A stretch of 64,000 nt of DNA from Nosema muscidifuracis (lineage: Eukaryota > Microsporidia > Nosematidae), in NCBI GenBank assembly GCA_028335825.1, contig JAIOKI010000014.1:426972-490971 (forward strand), in the 5' to 3' direction. The translations under genes were made by a program, and so were the position numbers. The notes under the pieces were generated by a model. It saw nothing but the letters and a program-made list of their open reading frames with translations. It searched no databases and had not been told where the DNA came from. Shown one piece after another: positions 44,251-55,716 of the stretch; position 1 is the first letter of the stretch; each line of letters starts with the position of its first letter.

Positions 44251-45410
44251 ATGATTTTGAATATATAATATAGTATGAAACAAAATAAATAGGATTATAC
44301 TAAAAAAAATACCTTCTAGTCTAATCAAAAGTTCAATTAACAAATCTAATATTTTATCAAATCATCTATCTACTTTATCATGAGATGTTTATTAATCATA
44401 ATTTTAATATCATCTAATAATGGTATAGAGTAGAGACACATAGGATAATATCAGGTGAAGTATCACATCTCTTAAATTTCTAGCATATTTATAAATAATG
44501 TTAAAGTTTGTCACTTACATATTTAATAGTGAATAACTTAAGTAGAGAAAATAATTGAAAATTAAAACTCTTCTTCATATTCTTAGTTGAATATCCAATA
44601 TGACAAAAGAATATCTCGGAAAAGTCTGTAAATTATCTTGATATTTAGATGTGAAGAATGATACTATTGTAGTATTTGTGTAAAAAATATAGTTATAAAT
44701 TATATGAGAAATGATATATTTTCAACAAGAATATTTCACTTTATCTATTTATCTTATAAGCATAAAAAAGTATCTTTCAAATTATCAGTTATTTTATATT
44801 CTTTGTATGAGTCTCTAATCTATGATTATAACAATTATAAAGAGACAGTAAATGAAGGGTCATTTTTATAAAAAAATTATTAGAAAATATTTTTACTCTA
44901 CTACTTAGACATAATCTTGTTAATAAATGTTGTATTATCAAATAATTACACAAACATTTATTATTTAATAATTATATTAATTTATTTAAGTATTAAAATA
45001 CTGACTAAAGAATTGACTAAGTTATTTGAAATTAACAACTCATTAATCAAATATTCATACTAATAAATTTATCATATAGATATTTAATATAAAATAATAT
45101 TAAGTAAATTAATGATAAAAATAATTAAATAATTTATATTTAATAGATCAATTTAAGAAGATTAAAATGATATAAATTTAATATAATTATTTTACTCATA
45201 CAAGAAGAAAGAAGATAAATTAAAATAAGAAAACTTAAATATTAAATATATATTGTTTATTGTAGAAATGTTTCACTTATTATTTTTAAAAGATTATTTC
45301 TCTTCTTTAATTCTGTTATTATAATGATAAGCTTTGAATAGTCATAATTATATTCTAAATCATCTTTCTTTGATACTAACAATATTAAAGTTAAATGATT
45401 AATGTATTTT
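44251..45410. other. Intergenic with dispersed repeat B
   Basis: It contains dispersed repeat B copy 2. No gene was seen. Confidence 0.45.
44343..44495. repeat. Dispersed repeat B, copy 2
   Basis: Diverged counterpart of 3,312-3,475, same orientation; it shares CTATCATGAG-like, TAATTTTAATATCATC and TAGCATATT blocks. Confidence 0.55.
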
Positions 45411-45641
45411 TTAGGTTTTATTTTTGTTATATTTTCTTGGTTTTATATACCCATCATTTTCAACAATAACTTTTGTTCCTTTTACAATATTAGTATCTTT
45501 ATTCTTTTCTATGTCAACTTAAACTATATCTATAGCTTTTGCAATGTCATTTTCACCACTATTCTTTGTATCTTTTACGTCAATTTTAACATTATCTTTA
45601 GCATTATTTGATCCTTCTACTACATTTAATTTTTTACCCAT
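45411..45641 (-). pseudogene. Hydrophilic ORF remnant with one in-frame TAA
   Basis: From the ATG at 45,641 one frame reads 76 codons to TAA at 45,413-45,411, interrupted only by TAA at codon 41 (45,519-45,521) in a GTT-TAA-GTT context. It is strongly charged and valine-rich (V-K-I-D-V-K-D-T-K-N-S-G; N-I-V-K-G-T-K-V-I-V-E-N-D), quite unlike random AT-rich translation. Further protein-like sequence lies upstream on the same strand at about 45,740-45,850 (L-K-L-T-V-E-E-N-E-T-L-L-L-A-D-Q-Y-S), so the original gene was probably longer and is truncated. No family recognised. Confidence 0.5.
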
Positions 45642-46209
45642 ACTATTTCTATAAAATTTGTAATTCTCCTAAGTACTATATGTTATATAATTTAGATAAC
45701 AAGTACTAATTAATAGTGAATGTAGCACTACTAGATAGTTGAGTATTAAAACTACATATTTAATGTAATAACATCTCCATTAGTAGAATATTGATCAGCT
45801 AGTAATAATGTTTCATTTTCTTCAACTGTGAGTTTAAGAACATATGATGATGTCATTTTAATTGTTCATACAAGAGAATTATTTTATACTTATTATGAAC
45901 AAACAAACTGTTTTAGAACAAAATTGATAATTATTCAAAAAAATCATGTAAATTTAAATGATACAGTTATGATTTGTTTAAGATTAAAATATATTCAATG
46001 TTTTAAGTTATTATATCAATAAATAGAATTAGATAGTTAATAAATAATTCAAAAGTTTTTTAATTAAATAATTATATAAGTTGATATTTTTCTCAAATAC
46101 TTCTATTTATATAATTGATCTATTTTCTGTAATTTATATTTATCTTGACTATTTGTTTATATTGTAAAAATATTGTTAACCCTCTGTTATATGTGATATT
46201 AATATAAAA
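45642..46209. other. Intergenic with upstream part of the dead hydrophilic gene
   Basis: The minus-strand coding trace at about 45,740-45,850 belongs with the 45,411-45,641 remnant. The rest is featureless. Confidence 0.4.
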
Positions 46210-46956
46210 TTATATTTTATTGAGGTATGATATTATAAAAGAATAATACTCTGGATTTCTAGCAGCATCAAAATGAGTACTTTCTTTCAAATATTGTATA
46301 GAACTATTATGTGTCATATTAGCCAACTGTAGACCTTCTGAATTATTTATAAGAGTATCTTTATCACTTAATAGAAATAAGACATTTTCTAAATATTTAA
46401 TATCTGTATTCTTCCATGTATCTACTACTAGATATGAAAATATAGAAGAATAAAATTTATACTTAATAACTGATTTATAATCAATAAAAGGATTCTCTAA
46501 AATAACTTTTTTACATTTCATCAGTCTACTAAATTGGATAGCTAAACAACAACCAAGTGATTGGCCAAAAACTATTAATTTTTTACCCCTTTTCTTTACA
46601 AAATCAGAAAATAAATTGACTTCATTTCGTATTCCTTTTTCTGATGATACACCTCTAGAATTAAATACACCCCTCATATTGAATGATAAAACATTATGAT
46701 TAGTTTTATCAGCCATATCTTGCAATAACTTTTTATAAATAACACCTGAAATGATTGAACCATGGAAGAATATGATATCTGTAGAACTATTTTTATCAAA
46801 CAAATAAATATCAATATTGTTATAAATAGTATGTACTTCCATGACTACAGGTCTCTTCATTGTAAAGAGTATTTTACGTTGTATAACAAATAATGTAAAG
46901 TTTGAAATAAATAATAAATTTATAACAAATATAAAAAATCTATTTATCTTTTTCAT
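46210..46956 (-). CDS. Membrane-anchored alpha/beta hydrolase (Bem46/ABHD type)
   Basis: The 248-residue protein has an N-terminal hydrophobic anchor (residues 7-26, FFIFVINLLFISNFTLFVIQ) and then an alpha/beta-hydrolase fold. Visible landmarks: the oxyanion-hole strand I-I-F-F-H-G at 61-66, S-F-N-M-R-G at 91-96 (family D/N-Y-R-G), the nucleophile elbow G131-Q-S133-L-G, D200 in S-D-K-D-T-L-I as likely catalytic acid, and H228 in S-T-H-F-D. The spacing and the N-terminal anchor fit the Bem46/ABHD13/ABHD17 group of serine hydrolases and thioesterases; substrate unknown. It is shorter than the typical 280-340 residues. The C-terminal helix after H228 is short. The start is fixed by ATTACCCATATG. 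Stop TAA. No operon-like neighbour. Confidence 0.85.
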   Translation of the reverse strand: MKKINRFFIFVINLLFISNFTLFVIQRKILFTMKRPVVMEVHTIYNNIDIYLFDKNSSTDIIFFHGSIISGVIYKKLLQDMADKTNHNVLSFNMRGVFNSRGVSSEKGIRNEVNLFSDFVKKRGKKLIVFGQSLGCCLAIQFSRLMKCKKVILENPFIDYKSVIKYKFYSSIFSYLVVDTWKNTDIKYLENVLFLLSDKDTLINNSEGLQLANMTHNSSIQYLKESTHFDAARNPEYYSFIISYLNKI

Positions 46957-46958
46957 AT

Positions 46959-46961
46959 GGG
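46959..46961 (-). promoter_or_regulatory. CCC start motif of the hydrolase gene
   Basis: On the minus strand ATATTACCCATATG places CCC two bases before the start codon. Confidence 0.65.
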
Positions 46962-48582
46962 TAATATAGTTATAATGTTTAACATTAAAATTTTTAAATT
47001 TAATTTACTATTTTAAAAATATCTTTTTTAGATGACAAATCTGGACATGGTATATAGATTAGTTTATAATGGATAATTATTTAAATTTACTATAAATTGA
47101 GGATTTAATATAATGATGTAATTTCTCAAAAATTTATATCTTACATTAAGTTTTCTTCTTATATCAACTTATATATAGTATTACTTTATCTAACATATTG
47201 TTTAGTTAAATTTAAAAATGATATATATAATCTAATTTATTCTAGTACAATTCACATTATTTTTAATAATTATATAAAATGATTTATAATGAGTCTTTTC
47301 ATTAATATATAAGACAATAAAATAATTATTTTTAAAATCTAGTAATTCATTAATTTTTTAAAAATAAAAATCTGATGTTATTACAATACATTCTTTGAAA
47401 TATGAAAAAATTAATGTTTAATTAAGCTGTATAATTTTGATTATAAATTGAAATATATTTTATATAATATAGAGTAGAAATGAAAGTTAACTTTTTTTAA
47501 AGAAATTTATTTTTTAAATAATATATCGATAATTAATTAGATATAAAAGAATATAATTTATTTTGGAAATTGATTGATACAAGAAATCTTATATCTTATG
47601 TTTAATTTATAGAAATAAGCTACTGAATTAGATAAAGAGATTTGTAATAATGAAACATATAAAAAAGTGAATTACTGGTTTATTCATCATTGAGATTAAT
47701 AGAATTTCATATAAAACTTTATAAAAATGAATTTGTTATTTAATCATATTTATACTGTACTATTTTCGATTTTCAAAATAGATCATTAGCATTTTAATAT
47801 CAGCTCATAAATAAAAATCAATATTTTTAGATTCAATATATCTGTTTCAAATTAAAAATATTAATTTTTTTCACTACCTCGTCGTGATCATTTAAAACTA
47901 ACTAGTATCAATAGATTATTAACATGTACAGATTTAGTATATAATTGAGACTGAAATGAATACATAATTAAAAATATAACTATATTATTGAAAGCATATC
48001 GTTGAAATATGAATGCAGAATATATTTATCAGAATTACTCAAAACCAGACGTGAAATAATCTAAAAAAATATAAAGAATAAGATACTGGTATACACTTAA
48101 AATAGAAAATATATTTATAAGTCTAAAATTATATTTATTCAACTTGTGACCATAACTGTCTTTGTATAATAATGAAGATTAAATTTCATACAAAAATAAA
48201 TAAATGTCATAGGGATATATTTTTATTATAATTTATTAATGAATCATTTGATAGTATATCATATATTCATTGTTCTTACATAAGATTAATATTAGTTATA
48301 ATATTTAAAAAATATTAAATGATTTTTATTTTAAAATCATAAATATATATCTAATTTGTACGTATCTTTTATATTATTATGTAATTAATTTATTTAATAT
48401 TTTAATATAAAAGATCATAATTAAAAAGATGAATTTTGATAATATTGTTTCATTAAACTTCTCTTTATCATAAGAGATATATCGATCTGAAATTTAGATA
48501 ATAATTAATAAATTTGTAAATAACAACAAATTAAAAATAAACAAATTGATATTTATTCTATAAATAATTTCATTGATGCTTA

Positions 48583-48585
48583 CCC
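48583..48585 (+). promoter_or_regulatory. CCC start motif of the J-like gene
   Basis: GCTTACCCTTAATG places CCC three bases before the ATG at 48,589. Confidence 0.65.
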
Positions 48586-48588
48586 TTA

Positions 48589-49509
48589 ATGCAGCTATAT
48601 GATATTCTAAATTGCAACAAAAATGCCACTCAAGATGAAATCAAAAAGGCATACTGCAATATCATTAAGGTAAGCAACAGTAATTGTAATGCATATACTA
48701 TTAATAGTGCATACAAATTACTTCGTAATAATACAAGCAGAACTTTTTATGATTTATATGGAGATAATTCAATATCATTATTGACTTCGATAAGGTATCA
48801 TTTTGGCTTTATCTCTTTATGTAATCATATAAATATTCTTAGTTTTATTACTATAGTTGCTCTTAATTTAATAGGATTTTTATTATTGCATGTGATACCT
48901 TACAAATTTCTGATTGTAGTTCTTAATACTTCAACAGTGATTTTCATCTTATCTTTAATTCCTAAAAGTCTTATGTTAATTAGGAAAATAGGAGATACTG
49001 ATGAATTGAGAAGATGCATGAATATTGTATCATTTATAGCTTTAAATTATTCTATTAGTAGTTATATGATAATTTACTGTATAGAATTAGAGAATATATA
49101 TTTGTTATGTATATTAAACGTATTATTCGTTTTTTATATATTTATGACTTTACTTAATAGAAGTATAAGTCAAAAAGAAAAATTCAATCCAAAGATCGAC
49201 TTGCTATTTATATTATTAGTTGGAGTTGTACAGATATCTATATTATGGAATATATACATGTTAATAATATTATCATTATTTATTTTAGGATTTATTGTTG
49301 GAATTTTGAGTAGATTATCTTTGAAGGAGATATTTGTATTCTCTAGTTATATCTGTTATTTATATATCCTGTTTTTATCTTTAAATATATGTAGAACTAA
49401 TTGGATAATGTTTATAATGATATTTAGTATGATGGGTATAATAACTTATAATTTAATTGTAACTGTATATAGATATATTTGTAGAGACCTTCCAAAATAT
49501 TATTATTAA
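48589..49509 (+). CDS. J-like multispan membrane protein lacking the HPD motif
   Basis: Residues 1-63 resemble a DnaJ J domain: Y-D-I-L-N-C-N-K-N-A-T-Q-D-E-I-K-K-A-Y (helices I-II), then N-S-A-Y-K-L-L (helix III) and R-T-F-Y-D-L-Y-G. The His-Pro-Asp loop that stimulates Hsp70 is replaced by a different sequence (K-V-S-N-S-N-C-N), so this is a J-like domain probably unable to activate Hsp70 in the usual way. The remaining 240 residues are about eight hydrophobic spans, starting near residue 82 and running to the C-terminus, with short polar loops (for example K-I-G-D-T-D-E-L-R-R). The N-terminus has no signal peptide, so the J-like part should sit in the cytosol with the rest in the ER or a related membrane. 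Its partner is unknown. Stop TAA. Confidence 0.75.
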   Translation: MQLYDILNCNKNATQDEIKKAYCNIIKVSNSNCNAYTINSAYKLLRNNTSRTFYDLYGDNSISLLTSIRYHFGFISLCNHINILSFITIVALNLIGFLLLHVIPYKFLIVVLNTSTVIFILSLIPKSLMLIRKIGDTDELRRCMNIVSFIALNYSISSYMIIYCIELENIYLLCILNVLFVFYIFMTLLNRSISQKEKFNPKIDLLFILLVGVVQISILWNIYMLIILSLFILGFIVGILSRLSLKEIFVFSSYICYLYILFLSLNICRTNWIMFIMIFSMMGIITYNLIVTVYRYICRDLPKYYY

Positions 49510-52500
49510 ATAATTAGACTTAATATTTTTACTAATAACCACATCATTAAATATTAAAAAAGTAAGAAGGATAATAATTATTTTAAATCATGATATCAAT
49601 GAAAGTTAAAGAAATATATTGAATAAATATAATATTCTAGAATTATGAAATTATTTAATGATATAAAAAATACAAAAAGTATTTACTTAATACACACTCA
49701 AAGGTATCATCTAAAAACTTACCTTTATTGATTTCTTCTTAAGTCTTTATTATTATATCTCTTTGATATTATATTTGTGATATGAAAATCTATTAGTAAT
49801 ATCTTCACTATGATTCATCTCAATAAATTTTAGTAATTTTATTATATCATTAATGTATTTCATTTATTTCTCAACACTTCTATTAGATAAAAATACGTCA
49901 GTAGATGATCATCCATTATATAATTATTTAACATTAAAAGTTTCTTGTTCAAAGATATAAGAATAATCTTTTATATTCAGTATTAGTATATTTATTTAAG
50001 CCAGATAAATAAAGATTGACTGATTCATAATGTCATTGATTTATTAATTGAAATTCTTTTCTTACATATTTAGATATTTATTCTCGACTAATATTTCTTT
50101 ACTGTGGAAGATACAAACATGTAAATTAATCTTTTAACGAAATAGTATCTATATATAAAAAGTATAAAATTTGACATTTATATATTGTTAACCATAATAA
50201 TAAAATTACATACTTGTTCTGAGAACAAAAAAGTTTAATCTAGAATATTAAAATCAATATGTTTAATCTGACTTAAATCTCCACAATAAACATTAAGAAA
50301 GTATAATTTAAATAATATTTAGTATGTCAATATAATATTATAAAATTTTCTATATAGTGATGGGCTATATCTATTTCTTATAATATTATATAGATCATCT
50401 TTTCAAAAGAATAAAATTATAAAAATTAGATTTTTAGTAAGAGTTTATAATATATGATTACTTATATATAAATTAATTTAAAAAATAATTAAACTTATTT
50501 ATATTTTATAGATTTCTCAATTGATACATCTTCACTTGTTGTATCTAATATGTTGAGTGTTATACTAATGTTTATATTAAGGTTTTCTGGAGTATTTAAA
50601 TCACTTCTGAATTCTACTATAATTTGATTGTATAAAGTAACACATTTATTATGCTAGATATAATCTTCATTTTATATTTAGAATGATTAGTTAACAAGTT
50701 ATACTTGTTTTCTTTGCTACTTCGACTTTTCTTAGATTGTTAAAGCCAGATATTCATCACTATATATAGATAATATCAAAAAATATGATAGTATATTTAT
50801 TATGTGTATGAATCTAAATAATATTAAAAATATGTTCCATAGAATTATTATCAAATATATTCATATATATAGAACATAAAAATTAGACATTAGATAAAAA
50901 ATGAAAATTTATAAACTTATTATGGTGCACAAAATAATATATAAAAAATATTTACTTATATAACGACTTTTAATTAATGATCTTCATCTATAAAAATCAG
51001 ATATTTTATTATTGAAATTAATCATTATTTTAAAATAATAAAATTATCTTTAGTCATACTTAATGAGGAATAAAATTTAAGATAATATACCACATGTAAA
51101 AAGAAAGTAAATTAAAAATATTAATAAATATCAATTACAATAATTATACTTCATTTAGCTTCTAATATCTATCTCTTATGATATACCACTACAATATTTC
51201 TATATTATAAATTTTTTATATTTTCGTCTTATATTATCCTATAATTGAATATATAATACTTCAGTTAATCTTTACTTTACATAAAAGGGATCAATAAATT
51301 AATGATTGAAAATAAATATTATTCATATGTATATATAAAATATAATACAAGAATTCAGAATTAATTATATTTTTAAAAACTAGTGATATATATCTTCTTA
51401 TGATGATACATTAATTAAATTATAATTTACATATTTCATAAGTATAAGTACTAATAAATTTATGATTTATTAAAACTTAATATAATCTTTTTATTTAACT
51501 AAAGTTTATGATTGTATCTATTATATAAAAAAAGTAAATATAATTTTTGTCAATAGGAGTAAATAATTTATAAATCTAATAATAATAAGTATATTTATTG
51601 TCAGATGAATACATTTTGAAATGTCAAATGAGTTAATAAAGAAAACTAGTCTAATATAATAACTTTTAATTTTTAGAGTTCTATCATGTGTTTCTAAATC
51701 TTGTCAGTAATCAATGTCATGTCTATGATATATTAAAATGAGTTGAAAAGAGGATGAACCAAAATATAATTAAATATCCCGATATATAAGTAATTATTTA
51801 CTACTCCAATCAGAATATATTAAATTTAAAAAACACATATAGCAAATTATATATTGATTAAAATACTTTTATATGATACTAATATACTAGGGTAAAAATA
51901 TTCAAGAATCGTAAAGTTTTTATATATATATATAATAAATAAAATTGAATTTCAAACATTCATTAAATATTCTTATTATATCGAGGGTAAGAAAATAAAT
52001 GCTATAATTCTATAAAAGATATATAAATTAATATTATAGACTATAAAATTATTTTTAATACAAAATATGAACTTATTAAATAATATTATCCTAATGACAT
52101 GTGAATTAATTAAATTTAAATGTCAAATTAGAATAGAATGATAATAAGATATAGATATGTATTTATATAAATATCTTCTTATATTATTCAGATATAAAGT
52201 CTAATTATATACAAAAAAACAATTGTATTAATAAGTCAATGTAATGATAATTACCATTACACTAGAACCTCAGAGATTTTCAAATATAACAAAATATTTA
52301 GATTATTGAATATTATTCTATGTATTTAATATATAATTTTTCCCTTCATTGATAAAATTATTATATTGAATATGATTTGTTTCCATTTATTAAGAATAAA
52401 TAAAATTGTTTATTAAAAGGATATACTATAAATTTTAGTATCTTTTCATAATTTTTATTTTTTCATTACAGATTTACAGCCTCTTTATAAATAATATCAT

Positions 52501-55029
52501 GATTATAGACATAAATAATAAGAAAATTATTTAAATATTTATTATGAAGCAGAAAAAACTCTGAGTTTTGATGATACTTAGAATACAATATAAAACAAAT
52601 ATTTTTTATTTATACTAATTTCTTCACTTTTTTGTCTCCTCACTGGGGTATATATATATAGAAAATTAATAATTGAAGAGAATAAAAAATGATGTATTAT
52701 ATAGACAACTGTATTGATATATTTCTATAGACTTAAGAAACATTTAGAATAATATTCTGTTCAAATTACATTGATAAGCTAATTAAAAAAATTTAGTTAT
52801 ATTTTTATCTAACTGATTTATTTTTGAATAATTCATGTTCAAGAGAATTAATAAGGTCATATATGAGTTTAATTTTACGTCTAAATAGTAAATTTTATAA
52901 ACACTTAACATGAAATATATGACTTAATCAGTAATATTTAGAGTTATTTCATAAAATATAATAATGAAAATAAAATGTTTTAGAATCCGTGATTTTATTA
53001 ATTGCTATTTTTGTATAAAAACTTTATATTATTATTGTTATTTATAAATGTAAATATTTAAAATTGAGAAGATTATAATTGTAATAATGGCTAATTAATT
53101 GAGATAACTATTACTCTCTTTAGTCGATGATGTGATAATAGATCAGGATGAGATAATTGTATTTAAATATGTACTTATTGAAATATTATATGTATAAAAT
53201 TAATTACATATATATGATATATATGAAAAGACTATTTATATAAAAATAATATTAAAACTTAATACTGCTATGAAAGAGAAATTATAATTCAAGTTTTCAT
53301 AATTATCAGAAACTTTGTTTATATTAGTTTATAAATTAAATATTACAAGGTTATTAATATTCATAGAAATAAATATATATCTGAGAATTGGAATAAATAG
53401 GTTCTTTCTTTATTAAATCATATTTAGAAAATTATGATATAACTATTAAATTGAAAAACTATCTAATATGAATTAGTCAATAAAACTTCTGTATAAGTAT
53501 AAATTAGAGTAATTTTATTATTATAACAAACCTCAACTAACATTATATAACTTATCAAGATGAATCCCAAAAGATAAACACTATAATAATAAATCTAAAA
53601 AAGTATAATTATTTTGAAATTCTTGATTAAAATAATTTTTTATAATATCTTATGCTTCGTTATTTATATTTAATTTACCAGATAAAATTAATTAATTAAA
53701 GTCTTTATATTCTTTTTCCTTATCATATTTACTTAATTTTTGATGAGATCTTTTCTATTCAAATGACCAATAAAAAATTAGTATATACTTGAATATTATA
53801 TAAGTGAAATTATTATATTCATAAATAATAGGTTATTATTAGATATAATTTAGAACTTATTCTCATTAGTATATGATATTCAATATCAATTAGTCTAGAA
53901 TTATGATTAATTATAGCAAAGCCTTTAGTATATAAGAAGGGATGAATAAAATTCTTGAAATGATCAGTATTTTATATATAAAATATATTCTTGGTCTTAA
54001 CATGATCTAAATTATCATGAATTAATTTGATTGATGATAAACATAAAAGAGTGAAATATAGAAAATATGAAGAATGAATAAAATGTCAAATTACAGTATC
54101 TGTCAGTTGAACTTTTTCACAGACTAGATGAAGGTTTTTAAGTGTATCATTTATTTTATCTGGTTTTAAAATCTCACATCTGAATATTCTATTTTCAAGC
54201 ATGTTAAAATATAATGATATCATTATCTTTTATTTATATTATGATATTATTGACCCGAAAGATTGCATCATGTATATTAAATAAGCTTCAGTAATAAATC
54301 TTGGAATTATTATTGTCAATATAGTTTCATATTTTAACATATGAATAAATATAATCTTCAAAGAATAATTTAGAAGTATTATGAAAATATAATTTTGGAT
54401 ATTATTATAATTCTTATGTAAAAAAATTAAAATAATCTCATATATTCTATATTTTATTAGTAATTATGAAAAGATTCATATAATATATTAGGATATCAAA
54501 TAAAAAAAAGTCGAAATGTAAAATTTTAAGAAAATAAAACAATAAGTCTATTTACAAATATAATATATATCTTTAATATTATAATAGACTTATTGAGAAT
54601 AAAAAATCTTTTAGTTAAAATTAAAATTACTTAAGAAAATATTATAAATTACACATTTGTATTATTGACTTAGAAATATCTAATTGTAACTATCCTATAT
54701 TAATAATACTTTGATCTTTACATATTTCATACTAAATAGAAGAGTGTATAAAAAAGTTTATTTAAATAGAAAATCAATTTCTTTTTTCATAATGAAATCA
54801 CATAAATAAATTAAATATTATATTATTTAATATATTACTCAAATATAATAAATTTTATTAATTAGAATCACATAAATAAATTAAATATTATATTATTTAA
54901 TATATTACTCAAATATAAAATTTAATTTACTATATAAAGATAAATTTTATATTATTAAATTTATTACATTAGACATTAAATTTTGTTTATTTTTAATTCA
55001 TTACCTAAAGATTTTAAATTTTTTACCTT
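49510..55029. other. Gene desert, 5.5 kb
   Basis: The longest empty stretch of the window. No ORF above background, no RNA structure and no fossil element could be identified. It holds isolated CCC/GGG strings (for example near 51,890 and 52,644) without a following ORF, and the direct repeat at 54,796-54,918. Confidence 0.5.
54796..54918. repeat. Direct repeat, 53 bp, period 70
   Basis: Positions 54,796-54,848 and 54,866-54,918 are identical over 53 bases (beginning AATCACATAAATAAATTAAA), separated by 17 unrelated bases, about 110 bases before the gene at 55,030. Exact identity points to a recent event. Confidence 0.9.
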
Positions 55030-55716
55030 ATGAATTTTATTTTTTTTGCAAGTGTTTTATCAATTAAAGATAATTGGATGGAATTTGATATATTTGGAAA
55101 ATTTTTAGATAACACTGATGATATTATCTTAGATACTTTTGGCTTTTATAGGTTTGATTTATTTGATGGAGTTAGTTTAGTAGAAGAAATCGAACTGAAT
55201 ACCCAAGAATTATTTGAAGATAATATGTTATATCTATCAGAAAGATTTAAATATTCTGGTATACAGAGAGAATATTATATTAAATCTAATGGATGTATTA
55301 TGTTTTCTGCATTATTTTTTAATAGCAAATTGTTTGATCCAAGTAGAAAACATCTGATTGAGTTAGGTAGCAAACTAAACATTATTATTCGATCTACTGA
55401 TAATAAAAAAAAAGAGATTTTGGATAAATGTAAACCTTTTGATACTTATGGAGATATCTGTGGAAATTTCAATTTTACTAATGAAAAATCTATCTTACAC
55501 GTTCTATTAAAATCATATAGGTATGATGGCACAGATAGAAAAGAATATATGTCTGTTTTTAAGAAAGCTTTAATATATTTGCTTGAAAAAATACGTAAAG
55601 ATAAATATTCCAGAAGTAGTTTTGAAGATTTTAATAACATGAATATTGAAAATTTTTATGATGTTAACTATGAAATATCTAATAATTTTAAAATTATAAA
55701 TGATGAGATTTCATAA
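55030..55716 (+). CDS. Orphan protein, possible signal peptide, 228 aa
   Basis: The start is supported by TTTTTTACCTTATG (CC-type motif). The first 12 residues (MNFIFFASVLSI) are hydrophobic and could be a short signal peptide, weaker than in the other orphans here. The body is mixed helical/strand with an acidic first half (F-G-K-F-L-D-N-T-D-D-I-I-L-D), G-F-Y-R-F near residue 37, three cysteines, and a basic helical C-terminal third (L-L-E-K-I-R-K-D-K-Y-S-R). No family recognised. It is the only intact gene between 49.5 kb and the telomere. Stop TAA. Confidence 0.65.
   Translation: MNFIFFASVLSIKDNWMEFDIFGKFLDNTDDIILDTFGFYRFDLFDGVSLVEEIELNTQELFEDNMLYLSERFKYSGIQREYYIKSNGCIMFSALFFNSKLFDPSRKHLIELGSKLNIIIRSTDNKKKEILDKCKPFDTYGDICGNFNFTNEKSILHVLLKSYRYDGTDRKEYMSVFKKALIYLLEKIRKDKYSRSSFEDFNNMNIENFYDVNYEISNNFKIINDEIS

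Larger units (their letters stand above)
46957..48588. other. Intergenic, divergent promoter region
   Basis: Separates the divergent hydrolase and J-like genes. Besides their CCC motifs at both ends nothing was recognised. Confidence 0.45.

Noticed and set aside
45402-45611. 69-codon plus-strand hydrophobic ORF
   Set aside because: It is the antisense of a better hydrophilic minus-strand frame (45,411-45,641); Phe/Ile/Asn-rich content is what antisense of Lys/Asp/Val codons gives.
45828-46022. 64-codon plus-strand ORF
   Set aside because: No start motif, and it overlaps antisense coding traces; probably chance.
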